Below, piece after piece: positions 1 to 6,484 of a stretch of 7,245 bases of DNA. The stretch lies in the NCBI GenBank assembly GCA_043421945.1, contig JBHOGO010000132.1, forward strand, positions 1-7,245, in the 5' to 3' direction. The translations under genes and the position numbers were made by a program. The notes beneath the pieces are model-generated. The model was not told the DNA's origin, ran no database searches, and saw only the letters and a list, made by a program, of their open reading frames with translations. The stretch is from Thaumasiovibrio sp043421945 (GTDB lineage: Bacteria > Pseudomonadota > Gammaproteobacteria > Enterobacterales > Vibrionaceae). Within the stretch, counting starts at the first letter, position 1; every line of letters begins with the position of its first letter.

Positions 1-227
1 ATCGCCTATCTGGAGCGGGTCATACTAGCTGGAATTAAGGGCTTGAACAAAAACTAAACACTCATGCTCTTGCCCTGGTATTTCGCGGAAAGATAATTAA
101 CAATGCCCCTCTACTCACTGCTCAAGATATCATGCAAGTGGGATTTTTAATTGCCGATAAGCAAGCTGGTCCTTTTGCGCTCGATATATTTCAAATTCAA
201 TTCAACACCTCACAGACAACCCAATAA
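1..227 (+). pseudogene. CIA30-like protein, broken C-terminal remnant
   Basis: From 39 to the TAA at 225-227 one frame encodes a peptide resembling the C-terminus of CIA30 (complex I intermediate-associated protein 30) family proteins: VFRGKIINNAPLL, then a segment reading QVGFLIADKQAGPFALDI. The FRG(R/K) and GFLIADKQ-GPF-L-I signatures are seen directly; the family match is from memory. In bacteria such proteins are small galactose-binding-fold proteins of uncertain role. The same frame has a TAA at 36-38, and no ATG/GTG/TTG start lies well placed after it. In a neighbouring frame, 1-57 reads IAYLERVILAGIKG, which resembles the strand normally preceding this part, so a frameshift around 36-57 is an alternative to a plain nonsense codon. 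The gene is also cut by the window edge. It is convergent with the alginate lyase, and its stop codon touches that gene's terminator. An assembly error could mimic the defect. Confidence 0.55.
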
Positions 228-260
228 AAAAGACCTGACATCATCAAATATGTCAGGTCT
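226..260 (-). terminator. Rho-independent terminator of the PL7 lyase gene
   Basis: AGACCTGACA at 231-240 and TGTCAGGTCT at 251-260 form a perfect 10-bp inverted repeat with a 10-nt loop. On the minus strand the hairpin is followed by six U (the A-run at 226-231). It begins 29 nt after the lyase stop codon. On the plus strand no T-run follows the stem, so it should act mainly in the minus direction. Confidence 0.9.
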
Positions 261-289
261 GATCGTTATTTCAGCTCAAAACCTAGCGA

Positions 290-2245
290 TTACTCTACAT
301 ATTGGCTGTGTGATTTTTCTAACTTATAGAAAGTAGCTTGTACGTAGTCATCTGGGTCACCTGTAATATTTTGGTTATATACGCCAGCTTTGAAGTACAT
401 ATATTTACCGCCAGTATCGTAACCACTTTCACTCATATCAACCACTTGTACAGCGTCAGGTCTTCCTTCACGCATCACGGTAACTGTCATCGTGTTTCCA
501 ACGACTTCGATACGGTATGAAAAGACTTCGCCTAATGCAATACCATCGTCAGTTTCGCCAGTCATTCCACCCACTAAGTCATAGAAAGTATCACTTCCTT
601 TAATTGTGTTCTCATGTGCAAAGTAGACAGTACCAGTATCTAAGTGTGGCAATTTACGATAATAAAGACGAATTGGCTCATCATCTTTGTCGTGAATTTG
701 CCCAATGATAAAGCGTCCTACTTCATTAGCTTCACCTGTTGTTGTCGTGTGATCAATTTTCAAGGTTGCTTCGAGGACACCATCGATGGCTGCTGCAGCT
801 TTCTGGTCTGCTATCGGTGCCGAGCTGAATACCCAGTTGTTTTTATTCACACCTTGCGTTGCAATGGACTTATCACCAGCTCGCAGCATTTCACGTAGTT
901 CTGTTCGAGCAAACTTCGTGTTGGCAGAAGTACGGACACCTTTAATGTATGTTTTGAAAACTAAACCACCATCATCAGCGGTGTAGAAAATCTCAGGATG
1001 CTCATACCCATTAGCGAGATCCCACTCACGAACATCGTCAGGTTTACCATCTTTATCATGGTCAAATGGCTGAGAGAGGTACCAAGTGGTCATGTCAAAG
1101 TTTTCGCTAGGCTTATTACCTGGTAGAGGTACAGGTGGGAGTGTTGGCACTTTCAGTGGAACGTCCCAATCACAACCTGAGTCGCAAGGTAACGGGACTC
1201 TCACACCAAAATCACCGGAACGCAGCGCTTCCATTCTTTGTGCTTCTGCATCCCCACCATCCGCAAGCTCTTTAGCCAATGCAGCCTTTTCTGCTTTCAC
1301 CACAGCATCAGTGATAATGTGGTTCTCAGGGCAGCTATTAATCACACAGTTGAGTGCTTGAAACTCTGTGACACTGTTCCAGCTACTTGAGCTATTGCCT
1401 TGCCCCATATAGCGCACATAACGTGCATCAATAGGATCGATGGCGAAACGCTCATACCCTTTAACACGACCGCTACTTGCTGCACCTTCAAGAACGGTCT
1501 GCCATTCCACACCATCGGTGCTTACTTGGATATCGAACATTGATTGACGTTGTTCACCATTATGAAAAGCTAATCGAACAGCATCAAAGGTTTGAACACT
1601 GCCGTAATCATACATTGCCCACTCGCCAACACCGTTCGAAGACCAACGTGTATTAAGGTCGTTGTCGAATAAGCGATCTGGGCCATTTCCATCATGCGAA
1701 CTAGAAGTAATTTCTACTGGTACAAGAATATCTTCTCGAGGAAGCTCTTCATTAGAGCAATAGTCAGTTTGGCAATTCACACCAATAAACTCTGAGACAC
1801 TATTCCAGTCACTCTCAGTGTTACCTTCGCCAACATATTTAATGTATCTAGCACTCACTTCAGGGAAATCAAAACGCTCTAGGTTCAATGACTTGCCAGT
1901 ACTTTGTGCATGACTAACGACGGTATCCCAATGGGTACCGTCTTGGCTAACTTCGATGCTAAATTTAGTCGCACGTTCATCACCTTTGTGAAAGCCGAGT
2001 TTAACAGCATCAAACGCAACCTCTTGACCATAGTCAAACGTCATCGTTTCACCCTGACCGTTTGCAGACCAACGTGTTTTGAAATCACCATCAAGAACCT
2101 GAGTTGGTAAATTACCGTCATGGCTTGATGCAACAACATTCACTGGCGCTGGTGTGTTAATGGTGTGAGTATCACCCGAGCCAGTCGATGCACATCCAGT
2201 GAGCGCAAGTAATACCGACGTTGCTAAGAAGAGTTTTTGATTCAT
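290..2245 (-). CDS. Surface lipoprotein alginate lyase, CBM32-CBM32-PL7
   Basis: Predicted poly(beta-D-mannuronate/alpha-L-guluronate) lyase that cleaves alginate by beta-elimination, giving unsaturated oligosaccharides. Residues 1-18 are a lipoprotein signal with lipobox LTGC (lipidated Cys18); Ala at +2 favours the outer membrane. Two tandem F5/8-type-C (CBM32) modules lie at about 35-158 and 176-300, both with SSHDGN, TRWS and WNSV-EF motifs, and each ends in a Cys-x4-Cys pair (158/163, 300/305). A charged, Ala-rich probable helix follows (about 310-343), then a Pro-rich linker with Cys354/Cys358, then the PL7 domain at about 382-643. PL7 signatures are ARTELRE (446-452), GQIH (515-518) and YFKAGVYNQ (617-625); the expected catalytic residues Arg447, Gln516, His518 and Tyr623 are all present. 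QIH rather than QVH is usually linked to activity on guluronate-containing alginate. Layout resembles characterised Vibrio AlyB-type enzymes but with a duplicated CBM32. ATG start with GGGA 7 nt upstream. Divergent from the 585-residue lipoprotein gene. Confidence 0.93.
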   Translation of the reverse strand: MNQKLFLATSVLLALTGCASTGSGDTHTINTPAPVNVVASSHDGNLPTQVLDGDFKTRWSANGQGETMTFDYGQEVAFDAVKLGFHKGDERATKFSIEVSQDGTHWDTVVSHAQSTGKSLNLERFDFPEVSARYIKYVGEGNTESDWNSVSEFIGVNCQTDYCSNEELPREDILVPVEITSSSHDGNGPDRLFDNDLNTRWSSNGVGEWAMYDYGSVQTFDAVRLAFHNGEQRQSMFDIQVSTDGVEWQTVLEGAASSGRVKGYERFAIDPIDARYVRYMGQGNSSSSWNSVTEFQALNCVINSCPENHIITDAVVKAEKAALAKELADGGDAEAQRMEALRSGDFGVRVPLPCDSGCDWDVPLKVPTLPPVPLPGNKPSENFDMTTWYLSQPFDHDKDGKPDDVREWDLANGYEHPEIFYTADDGGLVFKTYIKGVRTSANTKFARTELREMLRAGDKSIATQGVNKNNWVFSSAPIADQKAAAAIDGVLEATLKIDHTTTTGEANEVGRFIIGQIHDKDDEPIRLYYRKLPHLDTGTVYFAHENTIKGSDTFYDLVGGMTGETDDGIALGEVFSYRIEVVGNTMTVTVMREGRPDAVQVVDMSESGYDTGGKYMYFKAGVYNQNITGDPDDYVQATFYKLEKSHSQYVE

Positions 2246-2315
2246 TTTAAAATCCCATTTTGTATTCGATCAGCCTTAATCACTAACAACCAAACTACAT
2301 CATCTTGTATTACAA

Positions 2316-2321
2316 ATTATA
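2316..2321 (-). promoter_or_regulatory. Candidate -10 box for the PL7 lyase gene
   Basis: On the minus strand this reads TATAAT, about 70 bp before the lyase ATG. No good -35 hexamer lies 16-18 bp upstream, so if it is real the promoter probably needs an activator. A perfect inverted repeat AGATTG/CAATCT (2327-2332 and 2347-2352) lies where a regulator would contact the -35 region. In AT-rich DNA a chance TATAAT is likely, so this is tentative. Confidence 0.3.
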
Positions 2322-2378
2322 GAGGGAGATTGGATAAACGAGATGACAATCTATATTTTCGTCATTTCAATCACTTTT

Positions 2379-2410
2379 TATCATACATAGATCACGTGAA
2401 CGTAATGATA
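2379..2410. promoter_or_regulatory. Nested inverted repeat, candidate operator
   Basis: TATCAT (2379-2384) and ATGATA (2405-2410) form a perfect outer dyad around an 8-bp palindrome TCACGTGA (2392-2399); the two symmetry centres differ by 1 bp. It lies about 135-165 bp upstream of the lyase start. The shape suits a dimeric regulator binding across about three helical turns, but I do not match it to a known regulator family. Confidence 0.35.
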
Positions 2411-2767
2411 TAATGAACAAACCTAAAGTTAATTCACACCTCTATACATCTTGAATAAATAGAAGAGACAACGTTATATATCCACTCTTTACATGGATAA
2501 ATAAGTAGACACCGGTTGCTTGCATCAGCACCTATCACACCCTCAAAGCCACCCCAACAAAACTAGACAAAAACCACTTTATAAACAGAAATTTAATAAA
2601 AAATCAAACTTGGGGGATATGTGAGAAACACCTATTTCTAGTCACTACAATTAATACAAATAAACACTTTGTGAAAAGTTAATTTTAAAAATGAACTATC
2701 TTTACCTTTCCTAGAATAAAGAAACGCTACCTTATAATGATTAAAAATGCGTATATGAATTTATTTA

Positions 2768-2783
2768 TGTGATATTTGCATCA
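2768..2783 (+). promoter_or_regulatory. Weak CRP-like site
   Basis: TGTGA-TATTTG-CATCA has a perfect left half-site but only 2 of 5 matches in the right half of the consensus TGTGA-N6-TCACA. It is listed because it lies 42 bp (about four helical turns) upstream of a better CRP-like site in the same orientation. Confidence 0.2.
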
Positions 2784-2809
2784 TTTTCACACTAATAAAA
2801 ACAATTCAA

Positions 2810-2825
2810 TGTGAGTATGGTCATC
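2810..2825 (+). promoter_or_regulatory. Candidate CRP (cAMP receptor protein) site
   Basis: TGTGA-GTATGG-TCATC matches 8 of 10 conserved positions of the CRP consensus TGTGA-N6-TCACA. It lies about 107 bp upstream of the ATG at 2932. A possible -10 (TATGAT, 2827-2832) follows almost directly, so either the real start of transcription is further downstream or the site would overlap the core promoter. Catabolite control is common for polysaccharide-use genes, which makes the site plausible but unproven. Confidence 0.35.
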
Positions 2826-2856
2826 CTATGATTGTGGGAGCATTGTCACAGGAGGA
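2821..2856 (+). promoter_or_regulatory. Leader hairpin containing an orphan AGGAGG
   Basis: TCATCCTATGA (2821-2831) can pair with TCACAGGAGGA (2846-2856) at 9 of 11 positions around a 14-nt loop. The 3' arm contains AGGAGG (2850-2855), a near-perfect ribosome binding sequence that is too far from the ATG at 2932 to serve it. A TTG at 2861, 5 nt after AGGAGG, opens a 35-codon frame ending in TAG at 2966-2968 that overlaps the lipoprotein gene out of frame. The main gene has its own site, AAGGAA at 2917-2922. Whether the 5' arm is transcribed depends on where the promoter lies. Confidence 0.3.
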
Positions 2857-2931
2857 TTTCTTGTATAACAATAATACATGTAATTCAAAGATTCCTCTGA
2901 ACAATCACATCACGAAAAGGAAGTTCACAAA

Positions 2932-4689
2932 ATGCAAGTCACCAAAGTCGCTATTGCTGTTGCACTAGCAACTGGCCTTTTAGCCGGTTGTAATTCCGAT
3001 TCGGTTTCAGAACCTGAATCAACACCCACGGTTTCGCCATTGAACGGCGGTTACTGGGAAATCAGTGCAGATGTACCAGATACGTTTGCAGCCGGTGAGA
3101 ATTTGCCAAACATCTATATCTTTGATGGGACCACTCAAAAGTACTACAACGATGACAATAATTTCGGCACATATACGCTCTACTCATCAACTTATGAAGA
3201 AGATATCGATGCTGGCACTCTCACATTTAACTACTACTCCGGTTCTGACCTTGAAAACCCTGAGTATGTAACGGGATCGTATTCTGTCACTGACGGTGTA
3301 CTCTCAATTTTCGACACTGATTCTAATGACGGTAACCTCAGCGCTGCTGATAATTCTAGCAACGAAACAATAAAAGAAGCGGTCACTGCTGCAAATGCAG
3401 GTGCTGGCGTTAAAAGTTATTTGCAAATTTTAGATACGAATAAAGTAGCAGAAAAGGCTGGTGAATTACGTATCAAGCTCTCTGATTCATCGAGCGTCGA
3501 TTCTATCGAATCCGGTAAATTAACGGTCGACCTCATTTATCAAGAAGATGAAAACACAGAGCAAGAGGCGAATGGCGCTGGTGATAACGCTTATATTTCA
3601 TTGTATGCCAAAAGTGCTGCCAACGCTTACCTTAATGGTGAAGTTGTATTTGAAAATGGCGTGATTAAGTATCGTGATGAAAGCGGCTCCTTAGTGCAAA
3701 CTGATGGTACATTTGAATTAGGTGAAGATCTAGAACTTGAAGTAACATGGGAGCTCAATGAGTTTTCATTCTCAGTGAATGGCGTCGAGTATGGAAATGG
3801 CTTCACTGTTGCTGATGTTGAAAACCCGGTGACTTATATCTCTTTCAAGCTGGGTGATAGTAAGAACACCACCAACTTCGAACTATTAGGTGATAATGTT
3901 GTTGTCTACGCCAAAAACGAATTCGATGAGTATGATGTGGTATTGGAAGAACACTTTGAAGGCTATGCCTCGGGTTATGATCTCGTCAATAAATATCATA
4001 GCAGTACCAATGAAGCCACAGTGGTCGTGGATGGCGGCAACCCAACTGAACCACCGGGCCCATCTGATGTCACAGACAACTTTGAGTCCTACGACGTTGG
4101 GACTCAAATTGATGTCGCTAACCCTGCCTACACTGTCTCTGGGGTGGATGGTACCACTGTCTTTGCCGAGATAAGCTCAGACCAAGCGAAGTCGGGGGAT
4201 AAATCGCTCTTTATTCATGACAACAGCTCTGAAGCTAAAGGCGTGGTAGCTCGTGCATTCAGCGGCGGTGCAGCAGAGAACGGTTCAGTCTCTACATCCG
4301 TTTATATTCCAACTGAAGGTTATGTGAAGTCGACTTACCTCTATTTAGGTAACTCTTCGAGTGCTTCATCAAGTCAAAACTTTACTGAGGTTATTTTTGG
4401 TAAGTCAGATGTTAAATTTAGAAACGAGAATAATGAACAAGTGACACTCACATCTTACACGCCTGATACTTGGGTCGATGTTACACTAGCTTGGGAAGCT
4501 GCTGACGATGACACATACGACATTACTGTCACTATTGATGGTACCAAGTACACCGAATATGATGGGGCGCCGCTAAAAGCGAAAAATAGTGCTGATGGTG
4601 CACCGGAGTTATTTGCGCTCTATATCGGCGATAATAGTACAGTAGGTACTTATAGCTACTTTGACGATTTAGATTCATCATTATTCTAA
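2932..4689 (+). CDS. Acidic multidomain surface lipoprotein with two probable ConA-like jelly rolls
   Basis: I do not recognise a named family. Residues 1-20 form a lipoprotein signal (lipobox LAGC, lipidated Cys20, Asn at +2), so the protein is probably outer-membrane anchored. After a short acidic spacer a beta-rich domain spans about 36-130. A long region at about 158-330 and the C-terminal domain at about 380-583 share a strand pattern typical of concanavalin-A-like jelly rolls, for example ELEVTWELNEFSFSVNGVEY (267-286) against WVDVTLAW and YDITVTIDGTKY (514-521, 529-540). The C-terminal domain opens with DNFESYDVGT (382-391); a similar EEHFEGYASG (339-348) closes the preceding region, before a Pro-rich linker (371-378). 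The protein is strongly Asp/Glu-rich and has a single Cys (the lipid site). Start is ATG with AAGGAA about 9 nt upstream. Divergent from the PL7 lyase gene, so alginate or cell-wall polysaccharide binding is the leading guess; a lyase of an unrecognised family is possible. No catalytic motif is visible. Confidence 0.85.
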   Translation: MQVTKVAIAVALATGLLAGCNSDSVSEPESTPTVSPLNGGYWEISADVPDTFAAGENLPNIYIFDGTTQKYYNDDNNFGTYTLYSSTYEEDIDAGTLTFNYYSGSDLENPEYVTGSYSVTDGVLSIFDTDSNDGNLSAADNSSNETIKEAVTAANAGAGVKSYLQILDTNKVAEKAGELRIKLSDSSSVDSIESGKLTVDLIYQEDENTEQEANGAGDNAYISLYAKSAANAYLNGEVVFENGVIKYRDESGSLVQTDGTFELGEDLELEVTWELNEFSFSVNGVEYGNGFTVADVENPVTYISFKLGDSKNTTNFELLGDNVVVYAKNEFDEYDVVLEEHFEGYASGYDLVNKYHSSTNEATVVVDGGNPTEPPGPSDVTDNFESYDVGTQIDVANPAYTVSGVDGTTVFAEISSDQAKSGDKSLFIHDNSSEAKGVVARAFSGGAAENGSVSTSVYIPTEGYVKSTYLYLGNSSSASSSQNFTEVIFGKSDVKFRNENNEQVTLTSYTPDTWVDVTLAWEAADDDTYDITVTIDGTKYTEYDGAPLKAKNSADGAPELFALYIGDNSTVGTYSYFDDLDSSLF

Positions 4690-4754
4690 TCACAATAGTT
4701 TAAGTAAGCTGATTGATTACAAACAGCTTCATACCCTATAGGTTGTGATTCAAT

Positions 4755-4802
4755 AAAAGCCTAGCCTGTGACTTAGTTTTGTCAGAGATGCTGGGCTTTT
4801 TT
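4755..4802 (+). terminator. Rho-independent terminator after the lipoprotein gene
   Basis: AAAAGCCTAGC (4755-4765) pairs with GCTGGGCTTTT (4790-4800) through 11 bp including one T-G wobble. An inner arm CTGTGAC/GTCAGAG extends it with one mismatch. The stem runs into a six-T tract (4797-4802). It lies 65 nt after the stop at 4689 and should isolate the lipoprotein gene from the LRR-kinase gene downstream. Confidence 0.88.
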
Positions 4803-4810
4803 GTGTCTTC

Positions 4811-4834
4811 GTGATGACCAGGTATTGTCATCGC
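4811..4834 (+). promoter_or_regulatory. Dyad overlapping a candidate -35 upstream of the LRR-kinase
   Basis: GTGATGAC (4811-4818) and GTCATCGC (4827-4834) pair over 8 bp (one T-G) with an 8-nt loop. The right arm overlaps TTGTCA (4825-4830), a 5 of 6 match to a sigma-70 -35 box. The matching -10 is poor (AACTAT, 18 bp on). It could be an operator for the kinase gene or merely a second hairpin after the terminator. Confidence 0.25.
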
Positions 4835-4919
4835 TCAGTAGCCACAGAAACTATCCTTTAAATACCCTTTTCAAGTAAACTACCGCCTTTAGCATTCCTA
4901 TCAGTACGGATTTATCATT

Positions 4920-6161
4920 TTGCATTCTCTTTCTCAGCTAACATCAGGCGAATTAGCCGGAATTCAACGTTTAAAGTTGTCAGAAAATCTAACCGAATTC
5001 CCCTTAGAAATTCTTTCACTCGCCGATAGTTTAGAAATTCTTGATTTGTCCAATAATCAGCTCAGTACATTGCCTGAAGAGCTCAGTCAGCTACATAAAC
5101 TCAAGATTCTATTTGCTTCAAACAACCACTTTAAATCACTGCCTGATGTACTGGGGAATTGCCCAGAGTTAGAAATGGTCGGATTCAAGTCAAACCAAAT
5201 AAAGCACGTTCCGGAGAGGGCGTTGCCGCCAAAGCTTCGCTGGCTGATTTTGACGGATAATCAGATTGAAACACTACCAAACTCGTTAGGTGAGCGCCCA
5301 CGCCTTCAAAAATTGGCTCTCGCCGGTAACCGCATAACACACCTACCCAAAACAATGGAACAACTCCACAACCTTGAGTTATTACGCATCTCTGCGAACG
5401 CGTTAACCGAATGCCCAGACCAACTGCTGAGTTTACCTAAGCTGGCATGGTTTGCTTTTGCTGGTAACCCATTTTGCCGATCCAGTGTGTCGACCAACTC
5501 CGTGCCGGAAGTATCGTCTACCCAATACACCTTACAACAGGTACTTGGACAAGGCGCTTCTGGGGTAATTTCAAAGGCGATTTGGAATTTACCACAACCG
5601 GATTTTCCTGCTGATATTGCTGTTAAGGTATTCAAGGGTGAAGTGACGAGTGATGGCTATCCACAAGATGAACTGCAAGCATGTTTGAAAGTCGGCAACC
5701 ACCACAACCTTGTGCAATCACTAGGACAAGTTAATGAAGAGGGTTATTTAGCGCTAATCATGAACCTTATCCCTTCGCACTACCGCAACTTAGGGTTACC
5801 ACCTACTTTTGACAGCTGTACGCGTGACACCTTTGAACCAGAGTTCGCGTTAAGGGTCGATCAAATTGATAAAATCGCTACTCAAATGGAAGATGTCTTT
5901 ACCCATTTACATGATAACAAAGTCTGCCATGGAGACTTATACGCTCATAACATTCTGTTTGACGAAAAAGCGAATATCATTTTTGGTGATTTCGGTGCTG
6001 CAACGATGTACCACATGCTAACGGAACAACAACAAGAACAAATCAAACGTATTGAACTTCGCGCATTTTACCATTTCGTCGATGATTTGCTGAGTGTTTG
6101 CCACCATGAAGATCGAAGCTCTGAAACTTTCGACCGACTAATGAAGAAAATCGCTCAATAA
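4920..6161 (+). CDS. Leucine-rich-repeat protein kinase (cytoplasmic LRR-Ser/Thr kinase fusion)
   Basis: 413 residues without signal peptide or membrane segment. Residues about 15-185 hold six to seven LRR units of about 23 residues with the LxxLxLxxNxLxxLP pattern, clearest at 38-60, 61-83, 106-127 and 128-150. A eukaryotic-like kinase domain runs from about 203 to the end: glycine loop GQGASG (210-215), ATP-anchoring Lys236 (AVKVFK), probable helix-C Glu251, catalytic loop HGDLYAHN (337-344; Asp339, Asn344) and DFG (357-359). HGD replaces HRD, the lobe after DFG is only 54 residues, and no APE motif is seen, so the C-lobe is minimal. This matches a proteobacterial LRR-kinase family usually about 20 residues longer. 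Substrate unknown; the LRR part probably binds a protein. Start is TTG at 4920 (weak ACGGA 9 nt upstream): the first in-frame ATG is at residue 86, inside the LRRs, and MHSLSQLTSGELAGIQRL is the family's usual opening. Flanked by terminators, so monocistronic. Confidence 0.88.
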   Translation: MHSLSQLTSGELAGIQRLKLSENLTEFPLEILSLADSLEILDLSNNQLSTLPEELSQLHKLKILFASNNHFKSLPDVLGNCPELEMVGFKSNQIKHVPERALPPKLRWLILTDNQIETLPNSLGERPRLQKLALAGNRITHLPKTMEQLHNLELLRISANALTECPDQLLSLPKLAWFAFAGNPFCRSSVSTNSVPEVSSTQYTLQQVLGQGASGVISKAIWNLPQPDFPADIAVKVFKGEVTSDGYPQDELQACLKVGNHHNLVQSLGQVNEEGYLALIMNLIPSHYRNLGLPPTFDSCTRDTFEPEFALRVDQIDKIATQMEDVFTHLHDNKVCHGDLYAHNILFDEKANIIFGDFGAATMYHMLTEQQQEQIKRIELRAFYHFVDDLLSVCHHEDRSSETFDRLMKKIAQ

Positions 6162-6187
6162 AAACCTGGGAATTGAAGCTATAAAGA

Positions 6188-6222
6188 CTCAGGGGAAGCA
6201 CTAATCTACCCTGAGCCTTTTT
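6188..6222 (+). terminator. Rho-independent terminator of the LRR-kinase gene
   Basis: CTCAGGG (6188-6194) and CCCTGAG (6209-6215) form a perfect 7-bp stem with a 14-nt loop, followed by CC and TTTTT (6218-6222). It lies 26 nt after the stop at 6161. The T-tract continues directly into the GTCTTT repeat. Confidence 0.8.
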
Positions 6223-6259
6223 GTCTTTGTCTTTGTCTTTGTCTTTGTCTTTGTCTTTT
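6220..6259. repeat. Hexanucleotide microsatellite (GTCTTT)6
   Basis: Six perfect copies of GTCTTT occupy 6223-6258, flanked by TTT at 6220-6222 and one extra T at 6259. The tract is intergenic, immediately after the LRR-kinase terminator and about 290 bp upstream of the DUF805 gene. On the minus strand it would encode a Lys-Asp repeat inside an open frame antisense to the kinase's 3' end, but that frame shows no other coding sign. Copy number of such tracts can change by replication slippage; a hexamer would not shift a reading frame. Confidence 0.95.
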
Positions 6260-6379
6260 ACCAATGAGAAACATTTAACTGCCTCTCGCACTATCACAGA
6301 AAGCATCTCATCTTTAGGACTGTTATTCGTTGAAGAATAACTCCACAAATAGATAACAAAAGCAAACACTTCCTTTTGC

Positions 6380-6398
6380 AATGATAATTCTTAGAATA
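6380..6398. promoter_or_regulatory. Fur-box-like sequence
   Basis: AATGATAATTCTTAGAATA matches 14 of the 18 specified positions of the 19-bp Fur consensus AATGATAATNATTATCATT: the left half is perfect, the right half degenerate. It is about 150 bp upstream of the DUF805 start and over 90 bp from its candidate promoter, and no iron-related gene is nearby, so it may be a chance match in AT-rich DNA. Confidence 0.22.
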
Positions 6399-6484
6399 GA
6401 AAACTGGCTTACTGACCAATTCAAAGCTCTATCTCTTACTTTGCTGACAGATAACGAAACAAAATCAACCCAAAAGAAAAATAA

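Larger units (their letters stand above)
2246..2931. other. 686-bp divergent intergenic control region
   Basis: This AT-rich stretch separates the two divergent lipoprotein genes, and I find no convincing gene in it. Besides the sites listed separately it holds the inverted repeat TATCCA/TGGATA (2479-2484 and 2494-2499, 9-nt spacer) and TGTGA pentamers at 2620, 2670, 2768 and 2810, all in the same orientation. Its length is generous for two promoters and suggests more than one regulator, a leader RNA, or the remains of a lost gene. Confidence 0.6.

Noticed and set aside
1086..1361. 91-codon plus-strand frame inside the lyase gene
   Set aside because: Antisense shadow of the linker region; its Ser/Pro-rich translation follows from the opposite strand's codons.
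2409..2414. Plus-strand TATAAT as a promoter for the lipoprotein gene
   Set aside because: More than 500 bp from the gene, with no acceptable -35 at 16-18 bp (CATAGA at 17 bp), and inside the nested dyad; probably a chance AT-rich match.
2832..2850. TGTGGGAGCATTGTCACA as a CRP site
   Set aside because: The half-sites are spaced two bases too far apart for CRP and the left half is TGTGG; it overlaps the loop of the leader hairpin instead.
5306..5635. 109-codon minus-strand frame inside the LRR-kinase gene
   Set aside because: It lies wholly antisense within a strongly supported coding region and has no coding signature of its own.
6043..6381. 112-codon minus-strand frame with a Lys-Asp repeat
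   Set aside because: It is antisense to the 3' end of the LRR-kinase, runs through a terminator and the microsatellite, and has no recognisable domain; the Lys-Asp run is only the translated GTCTTT tract.
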